A DNA stretch of 64,000 nt from Ampelocalamus luodianensis (taxonomy: Eukaryota; Streptophyta; Magnoliopsida; Poales; Poaceae), in assembly GCA_036346255.1 (NCBI GenBank), contig CM070634.1, positions 66,172,476 to 66,236,475 of the forward strand, given 5' to 3'. The notes under the pieces are model-generated. The model did not search any database. It worked only from the letters and a program-made list of their open reading frames with translations, and was not told the DNA's origin. Each line of letters opens with the position of its first letter. Within the stretch, counting starts at the first letter, position 1. Shown here piece after piece: positions 56,984 to 64,000 of the stretch. A program made the translations under genes and the position numbers.

Positions 56984-58922
56984 GCGTTCTTGATCATATA
57001 TTTTCTGTTCATTTTCATTTGCTACCAGCTTTCATATTCATTGGAGTTTATTGTTTCTTTTTAGAATCTGGTTCTTCTGAAGTGTTTGATTCTAATTCTG
57101 AGCAACCCGAGCCTGCACAAGAAGTATATTATTATCAAGGCAAGGATCTTCTTTGCACCATGTTGATCCCAAAGTTTTATACAATAGGTTTTTCAAATAC
57201 AGTGATAATTGTTGCATGCTAATTTTCTGAAAATATAATTGTGATCTGTTAGTAGTTAGGTATGACCTAACATTGTGGATTACTTTAATTATAATTATGC
57301 ACTCAAACCTAGAGTAGTACTGTATACTACAAGGCTTATTTTCAGAGATTGCTTAGCCATGCAGTCTAGAGAACTTTAAAGTTTGACAAGATTATCTTGT
57401 CAAACATGGGAACAATAAATAAATTTCAGTCACTTTAACTTTCTGTCCAATTTCTTTAGATCAGAAGTGGATTTTAAATTTCAATTGATCTGGACAAGAG
57501 GATGCTAGTGGTGGTGCCTTTGTGCACGAGATTGGGAAACGTGGTGGACTTGTCTAGATCAATTAAGGACTGAACTCTGATTATTCGATTCAAGTCCCTA
57601 CGTACTTCCACATGCGGTGTATGGGCGCTGTTTGGTTAAGTAAAGAGTTAATACTATTGAGTTGGAGATAGGGGAGTAAGGATGTGTGTATTGATCTTGT
57701 ATGGCATAGATGCTTAGGTCTTCGGGCTGTGTCTTATGCCATGTAAGTTTTATATCAATATCAGATGTTCTTAGAAGGGTGAGGGCGTATTTGTGTTCCA
57801 TCGCATGTACGTACCTTAAAGATGCCGATTGCGATCTAGTATGGGTAGCGAACCCAGATTGTATTTCTTTTGTTTGGGTCGGCATTCCTGACGCAACATG
57901 TGTGCCCCGGTTAAGCAGATGCTATCAGTCGTTGTTTAAGCGAGATCAGTTCACACATGGGTATCCAACTCGATAGTGTCAACTTGTTGAAAAATGCCAA
58001 ATCTTAGTTTCCCCGGTCGGCATACCAAAGGAAGTATGTCATCATTCGGAGGCATCCAAAGGCAACGGGCTGACTAAGTCGTGTGGGTAAAGATGTACAC
58101 CCCTGCAGGGTATCAAACTATTCGAATAGCCGTGTCCACGGTCATGGACGATAGCTTGAGTTGATGTCACCTGTATGGAGTTTTCATTTAAACTTTTGTT
58201 TTGGTTTCTGGTTCAGCATGAGGGAATTCATGCAATATCTGTTTACATTTATTTTCATTTACTTACTGTTTTAGTCCAGTTTGTTTCATTAAATTGCTTC
58301 ATGAAAACTTAGCAATTGTAGGTTAAGACGTATTGCTTTATGCGAAATTGAACCAATATGCCTTCCTGTTGCAACCTTATGCATGTATAAATTCTACTAC
58401 TTTGTATAGGTTCTAACAAACACTTTCTTTTATTAGTTTGTGTAAGTCTTGCTGAGTACCTTCCGTACTCAAGGTGCTATAACCTATTGTTGCAGGTGAG
58501 GACGGTTATTTATATGAAGTGCCCGTTAGCGCCGATCAGGGTGACGCTAACGAGTGAAGCTATTTCTTTCCTCCACGCAATAGCCTGCGGGTGATGGGGC
58601 CATTGATGGTTTTGTCGTTTATTTTGCTTCCGCTGTCAGTCTTTTGTAGTGACCAAGTCACTTGATATTGTAGTACTCAACCGAATTGTGTACTTTTATG
58701 TGTATGATGCAATGTTGTTTAAGGATATATGTGTAATGGTCACTGATCCTGGGAACCATTGTAAGACATATATCCGGGAAACCTAAATATTGGATTTGTT
58801 ACTTATTAAAATTATGCTTCTAGCATGATCTTTAATAAAGGAGCAGCACTGTTCCTTAATTAAGAATTGTGCTATAGTATAATTTGAATTAAGCACATTT
58901 CCAATATTCCGGGGTCTCCACA
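56984..58922 (+). repeat. Partial 5' LTR of element F
   Basis: It aligns with window bases 1374-3331. GCGTT at 56984-56988 equals the first five bases of the B internal region (13720-13724) and is not part of the A LTR. Stem-loop array 58018-58150, hairpin TGAGTAC..GTACTCA near 58455, exon-like block 2 near 58497-58557. U3 and TATA are missing, so this LTR has no promoter. Confidence 0.88.
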
Positions 58923-58926
58923 GTGT

Positions 58927-58938
58927 TGGTATTAGAGC
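58927..58938 (+). other. Primer binding site of element F
   Basis: TGGTATTAGAGC, one C-to-T change from the standard site. Confidence 0.88.
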
Positions 58939-59143
58939 ATACGTTGCCTGTAGGTTAGGAATAGCATGGTCGTGGTTATTATAGAGTCTTCTGAGAAAAT
59001 TATTTTCAAGTCAGTAGTATAATTTTGAAAGTTTAAGTATGGCATCTTTTATTTCTTATCCTCCCTAGTATCAACTCTTGTCCCAACTTTCTGTTGGTTT
59101 CTTTCAAGAGTGATTTTTTTTTACCTTGTCTTTTTGTCTATAG

Positions 59144-59985
59144 ATGAGCGGGTGGTACTTGGTCAAGGAGACCGAGCTGAGGATGTGGATGGATTTTCGG
59201 CTTTACTGTGGGACATGATGTGGCGAGCTAACTTCACTTACCAGCCGGAGTACGCCATCTATCGACGAGATCGAGGACCAGGGATGGAGGAGTACCGCGC
59301 CATCATCAACGTCATTGCTAGGCAGGTGGCGGGCAGTGTCCCGTACTGTGTCCAGTCACTTGCTACTTCTGAGTCTATGGCGGTTCAGGAAGTTGCTAGT
59401 AGGGTGATGAGCCTCCTTCGTCATGATTTGACGGAGCTGTCTCAACCACCCTATGATCACTTCCCGAAGCAAGGTCCTAGTGCAGAAGTGGGCATGTTTG
59501 ATGAGATACAGTTTGGGGAAGACTCTCAGGTGTGACAATTGGTGAGGATGGTCCGCATCATGGACCAGATCCATCGCTGCCTTGTGAGGGAGTTGTGGGA
59601 AACTCGGCATCGTCTTAATGAGGCCCACGAGTACCTGAGACTTGGAGTCAACATGAATCGCGTTCCGCGCAACGTGCTTTATGGTGACAACGAGATCTCT
59701 CCTGCTGCTGCTGCACCACCAGCTTATCGACTTCCAGATGTAGTCAGGTGTGTTCCTATCTATGGACAAGTGTGTCAAGCCCAGATGACTGCAGGCTTTC
59801 CTCGCACTCTACGGACCGCTCCTCCTGGAGGTCATCAGCCACTACTAGGTTCTCCGAGGCGTCTCATTAGTCCTTTGGATCCCATTGACACGGGTTCCCC
59901 TGGAGCTCATCTTTTGAATGAGTTTCTGGTGAATTTTAACCGTGATCTTTATGCTAGTACCTCGACGATGAACCCTCGTGGATAG
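59144..59985 (+). pseudogene. orf0 (element F), frameshifted
   Basis: The same ATG follows TTTTTGTCTATAG. A single C missing near 59173 shifts the frame, and TGA at 59533-59535 stands where A has a CAA codon. Otherwise it is nearly identical to the A orf0, including the dsRBD-like core. The ancestral stop is TAG 59983-59985. Confidence 0.85.
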
Positions 59986-60283
59986 GTGTTATATCGTCGA
60001 GTAGTTGCCCTTAAATAAATGTAATAGGGTGGTGGTATTTTGTAAAGTATATGTAAGTCAGACTTTTGGTTTGTATTATAAATGTGATAGCCGACTATTA
60101 TATGAGAGTGGGACCGAACTTCTTTTGCTGAATGTATAAAGTTTATGGTTTTGATGTTGATTTGAATGCATGACATAACATAATGCATTATAAGTGTAGT
60201 GTTCGTGCTTTTCTATTTATAACCTTGTTTGTGTTTGCCCGAGTATCTCCTTGTTATGTTGTTAACCATTGTGTGGTAACAGG
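59986..60283 (+). other. orf0-gag spacer of element F
   Basis: Edges are conserved with A and B (GATAG|GTGTTATATCG, GGTAACAG|GATGACAGG). No frame. Confidence 0.4.
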
Positions 60284-61060
60284 ATGACAGGACCCACTAC
60301 TCGTGCGCAGACACAACAAGGGAAGGGCATATCAACCCCAATGCCCCACTCTCAGGGGGAGCAGACTGAACCCTCAGGTTCTCATGGTCCGCAAGGTGGT
60401 TCCCAGGAAGAGGAGCTCCCTCCACCACCCACTATGGCTGATGTGCTCATGCAAATTGAGCGCAACAGAATGGACCAAACATGCATTTTGGAGCAAATTG
60501 TGCGCAACACTTCTTCCACTGCCATGCCAGCTGTCAGAGCAGGGGGTCATCATGTGCAGGGAAGTCTTGCTGAATTTCGTCGCCGAAACCGATTCTTGAA
60601 TGGGCTGTCTGAAGAATTGCAGATGGCCGTAGCTTTGCATGACTTCAGAAAATTTTCTCATCTTGTCAACAAAGCCATTGTTGCTGAAAGCAAGAGCAAG
60701 GCTTTGGAGGAGTCACGCAAGCGACAAAGAACTTCTCAGTTTGTTCCTAGTGGCAGTTCGCCAAGGCCTCGCATGTGGTTGCCCCGACCTCCGCGAGCAC
60801 CAGCTCCATTTTCACAGAGGCCGGCAGTGTTTGCACCTCGTCCATCTCCTCCCACTACTCAACCGAGGCCTAGTGGAAATTGGCCACCGGCTGTTGTTAC
60901 TGTCAGGCCGGGTGTGATATGCTATCATTGCGGGCGCCCAGGGCATTTCGCCAATCAATGTTATGCCAAGGCACGTGGGATACCACCTATTTAACCTTCT
61001 CCAGCTGTTGTGCGTCCTACACCATCTTCCCCGACCGTGGTCAAGCCTGACCCCGTTCCA
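60284..61060 (+). pseudogene. gag: gag (element F) with deleted capsid core
   Basis: It starts at ATG 60284. The frame is kept, but about 370 nt present in A (roughly 4989-5359) are missing at 60580: the sequence jumps from the N-terminal AEF to RRRNRFLNGLSEE, so the capsid core is lost. The zinc knuckle is intact here (CYHCGRPGHFANQC, near 60920-60961). TAA at 60992-60994 replaces a CAA codon. The protein could not build a normal particle. Confidence 0.87.
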
Positions 61061-61360
61061 GTCCGAGGCCACGTGAATCAGATTACTACTGAGGAAGCAA
61101 TTGACACTCCTGAAGTCGTCCTTGGTATGCTCCTAGTTCATTTCAGCACTGCTACCGTTTTATTTGATTCTGGAGCATCACATTCTTTTGTTAGTAGACA
61201 GTTTGCTGCTCAACATCAGTTAGTTGTACATCAGTTAGTTGTGCATCATCTTCGTCCACCCCATATTAATTGTGCTTAAAGATCCATTTCTTTAACTAAT
61301 GAAAGCGGCATCTCAGTCGTTTTTCAATCTAGGACCGTGGGTTCTCATCTTTGTGCTTAC
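61061..61360 (+). pseudogene. Aspartic protease (element F), C-terminal half deleted
   Basis: It continues the gag frame without shift. The active site DSGASHSFV is intact (DSGA codons 61166-61177). A 15-nt duplication (CATCAGTTAGTTGTA/G) lies near 61216-61245. About 160 nt matching A 6028-6186 are missing at 61266, removing the LGMDWL part. TAA at 61277-61279 replaces CAA. Confidence 0.85.
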
Positions 61361-62280
61361 CAAGTTGATGCCACTCCTTCCTTGGAGTCAGTACCAATTG
61401 TTTGTGAGTATGTTGATGTCTTCCCTGAAGACCTTCACGGAGTGCCACCAGATCGGGAAGTGGAATTCGTAATTGACTTAGTTCCTGGAACTGCTCCTAT
61501 ATCCAGAAGTACTTATCGAATGCCTCTTAATGAGCTGGTTGAATTAAAGAAACAGCTCAGAGAATTGCTTGACAAAGGATTCATTCGACCAAGTTCCTCA
61601 CCTTGGGGATGCCCAGCAATATTTGTCAAAAAGAAAGACAATGCCTTGCGGATGTGTGTGGATTACCGTCCGCTAAATGAGGCCACCATCAAAAACAAGT
61701 ATCCTTTACCTCGGATTGATGATCTTTTTTATCGGTTAGTTGGAGCCCAAGTCTTTTCAAAAATTGATTTACGATCGGGCTATCATCAAATCAAGGTTCG
61801 AGCTGAGGACATCCCAAAAACAGCTTTCTCTACTCGTTACGGGTTGTACGAGTATACTGTCATGTCCTTTGGCCTAACCAATGCTCCAGCTTATTTTATG
61901 AATCTCATGAATTCGGTGTTCATGGATTTCTTGGATAAGTTTGTTGTCGTTTTCATTGATGAAATTCTTATCTATTCTAAGTCTGATAAGGACCATGAAT
62001 AGCATTTGAGACTTGTGCTGGAAACACTTCGTAAGCATCGATTATATGCTAAGTTTAGCAAGTGTGCTTTCTGGCTCAAGCAGGTTGCATTTTTGGGGCA
62101 TGTGTTATCTGCAGGAGGTATTGCTGTTGATCCAGGCAAGGTACAAGATGTACTGGATTGGAAACAGCCCAAGAATGTTCCTGATATTCGAAGCTTTCTT
62201 GGACTTGCGGGTTATTACCGTAGGTTCATTGAAAATATCTCCAAAATTGCAAGACCTCTGACTCAGCTTTTGAAGAACGA
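61361..62280 (+). pseudogene. Reverse transcriptase (element F) with FIDE active site
   Basis: One frame with all landmarks: KGFIRPSSSPWG, VDYRPLNEATIKNKYPL, FSKIDLRSGYHQI, FGLTNAPAYF, then FIDE at 61952-61963 where A and E have FIDD. The D-to-E change is shared with B. TAG at 62000-62002 replaces the CAG of HEQHL. RSFLGLAGYYRRF ends the domain. Confidence 0.9.
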
Positions 62281-62860
62281 AAAGAAATTCGAATGGTCGG
62301 CTAAGTGTGAGGAGAGTTTTCAGCTTTTGAGAACTCTCTTGACTAGAGCTCCAGTTCTCACTCTTCCGGATATTCATAAGAGCTTCGATATTTATTGCGA
62401 TGCATCCCGCCATGGACTTGGTTGTGTGCTTATGAAAGAAGGCCGAGTTGTGGCATATGCATCCCGGCAGTTGCGACCTCATGAAGTCATTTATCCTACT
62501 CATGATTTGGAATTGGCTGCCGTGGTTCATTCATTGAAGATTTGACGACATTATCTTCTCGGTAATCGTTGCGAGATCTTTACTGATCATAAAAGCCTGA
62601 AGTACATATTCACTAAAGCTGATTTGAATATGAGGCAGAGAAGATGGCTTGAATTGATCAAGGACTGTGATATGGGTATTCATTATCATCCTGGACAGGC
62701 CAATGTTGTGGCGGACGCTTTAAGCAGAAAGTCACAGTGCAACTGCATGTCCTCTCTACCTGCGGCCAAGAACTTGTGTGCTGATCTTCAGCGCCTAAGT
62801 CTTGAAATGGTGGGAGAAGGTTTTCTCGCTGCATTAGAAGTGGAGCCCACATTAGAAACT
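62281..62860 (+). pseudogene. RNase H (element F)
   Basis: FDIYCDASRHGLGCVL, YASRQLRPHE, a TDHKSLKYIF-type segment and QANVVADALSRKS are all in frame. TGA at 62543-62545 replaces the Trp of IWRHYLL. Catalytic acids are present. Confidence 0.88.
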
Positions 62861-63841
62861 CGAATTCTGGAGGCCCAGAAAACTGATGCCGAGGTAGCCG
62901 AGATCAAGGAAAATTTGAAGGCAGGTAAAGCCAACGAATTCTTTGAGGATGACCGCGGTGCCCTTCGGTATCACAATCGTTTGGTGGTACTTGCAGATCC
63001 TCAACTAAGGGGTCTAATTCTAAAAGAGGCTCATAATTCCATGTTTTCCTTGCATCCTGGAAGTACCAAGATGTACCAGGATTTGAAAAAGACATTTTGG
63101 TGGAGCCGAATGAAAGTGCAAATTGCTCAGTATGTTGCTGAATGTGATATTTGCCAAAAGGTTAAAGCCGAGCACCTAAAGCCAGCCGGTACCCTTCAAC
63201 CTTTGCCTATTCCACAATGGAAATGGGAAGAGATCGGTATGGATTTTGTTACCGGTCTTCCTAAAACTCCGAATGGATCCGATGCCATTTGGGTAATCAT
63301 TGATCGTTTAACGAAGGTGGCCCATTTTATTCCTGTCAAAACCATCTTCTCTGGCAAACAATTAGCAGAGCTCTATATTGCTAAAATTGTTTGTCTTCAT
63401 GGCGTTCCTAAGGTCATTGTTTCTGACCGAGGCCCTCAGTTTACCTCTCATTTTTGAAGTTGTTTTCATCAAGCTATGGGGACTGAACTCTCTTTCAGCA
63501 CTGCGTATCATCCTCAAACTAGTGGTCAAACCGAGAGAGTGAATCAAGTAATGGAAGATCTCCTTCGAGCCTATGTGCTATCCTATAGCAAAGACTGGGA
63601 GAAATCTTTGCCATATGTGGAGTTTTCCTACAATAAAAGCTACCAAACAAGTATTCAAATGTCACCTTTTGAAGCCTTGTATGGAAGAGCTTGTAGGACT
63701 CCATTGAATTGGTCCAAGTCTGGTGAAAGGTCATTCTATGGTCCAGACTTGGTGATGGAAGCAGAAGAGCAAGTTCGCCTGATTCGAGATCGTTTGAAAA
63801 CTGCACAGTCTCGTCAGAAAAACTATGCTGACCATCGTTGT
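62861..63841 (+). pseudogene. Integrase (element F), cut by element G
   Basis: HHCC domain (EAHNSMFSLHPG, CDICQKVKAEH) with the Trp codons that A lost, core with GMDFVTGLP, VSDRGPQFTSHF and GQTERVNQ, D-D-E complete. TGA at 63455-63457 replaces the Trp after HF. The frame enters the LTR of G after QKNYADHR; the chromodomain lies beyond the window if present. Confidence 0.9.
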
Positions 63842-64000
63842 TGTAATACCCCAAAAGTATTCGACAGGATTATCGAGAGAGAATTAAGTTATTTAAAGAG
63901 AAGGACTATTTAGAAATTGAATTGAGGGAAGGATCAAATAGAAAATAGTTGTTTAAGCAGTTAAAGAGGGGGTTTACAACGAAATTTGGACAACCTGGGC
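63842..64000 (+). mobile_element. Element G: start of another LTR retrotransposon
   Basis: TGTAATACCCC begins abruptly in the integrase frame of F. The first 100 bases resemble the C LTR (TGTAATATCCC, GAGAG.GAATTAAG, AAAGAGAA, AAATTGA). The five bases before it are GTTGT, the same as the C target duplication. Only the LTR start is visible, so orientation and content are unknown. Confidence 0.8.

Larger units (their letters stand above)
56984..64000 (+). mobile_element. Element F: A-like Tekay element with truncated 5' LTR, interrupted by G
   Basis: The partial LTR (56989-58922) is joined directly to the end of the B LTR via GCGTT. Primer site, orf0, and gag-pol in one frame (60284-63841) follow. 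It is closer to A than to B in the LTR and coding parts. The gag-pol frame is broken only by five point stops and two frame-preserving deletions. Its right end lies beyond the window. Confidence 0.88.

Overview
This 64 kb window is plant nuclear DNA made almost entirely of nested Ty3/gypsy LTR retrotransposons. I see no host gene, tRNA, rRNA, CRISPR array or bacterial-type operon. The organism is a flowering plant, probably a monocot: the elements are chromodomain-bearing chromoviruses (Tekay/Del type) with very long LTRs, an initiator-Met-type primer site, and an extra reading frame (orf0) upstream of gag, as described for rice RIRE3/RIRE8. The species cannot be named from sequence alone.

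Layout. Element A: 5' LTR 1-3331 (cut by the window edge), orf0, gag, pol to 9195, then a truncated 3' LTR remnant (9363-9754). Element B, same family but a different LTR subtype: left-truncated 5' LTR 9755-13719, orf0, gag and protease to 16623, then two insertions splitting its pol, a pol tail 50553-52823, and an intact 3' LTR 53044-56983. Element F, A-like: partial 5' LTR 56989-58922, orf0, and a gag-pol in a single frame up to 63841, where element G begins (63842 to the window end). Insertions in B: element E (16624-31970, 5.1 kb LTRs, TSD GGCAC) in protease, and element C (32610-50552, 2.15 kb LTRs, TSD GTTGT) exactly in the reverse-transcriptase active-site region. Element D (35335-44487, minus strand, 2.87 kb LTRs, TSD CTTAG) sits inside C. 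The nesting gives the order B, then E and C, then D.

How the parts work together. A, B and F encode orf0 (dsRNA-binding-domain-like), gag, protease, RT, RNase H, integrase and chromodomain, all damaged. C and D have nearly identical LTR pairs, so they moved recently, yet carry an old, shared, collinearly decayed pol that keeps only the integrase C-terminus/chromodomain in readable form; they must have been moved in trans. G has a C-like LTR start and may be a relative.

Most interesting: (1) orf0 resembles a dsRNA-binding domain and looks conserved at protein level; (2) the long LTRs contain a phase-matched split mini-exon with frame and stop conserved between copies; (3) four different LTR families share a stem-loop array, then a short GAG..CTC hairpin and a pyrimidine tract with AG, always about 380-500 nt before the LTR end; (4) two related elements (C and G) sit in the same target CGTTGT(CGTG). 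A caution: many copy-to-copy differences are small indels at CAG/CTG sites, which looks like sequencing error at methylated CHG sites, so some frameshifts may be artefacts.
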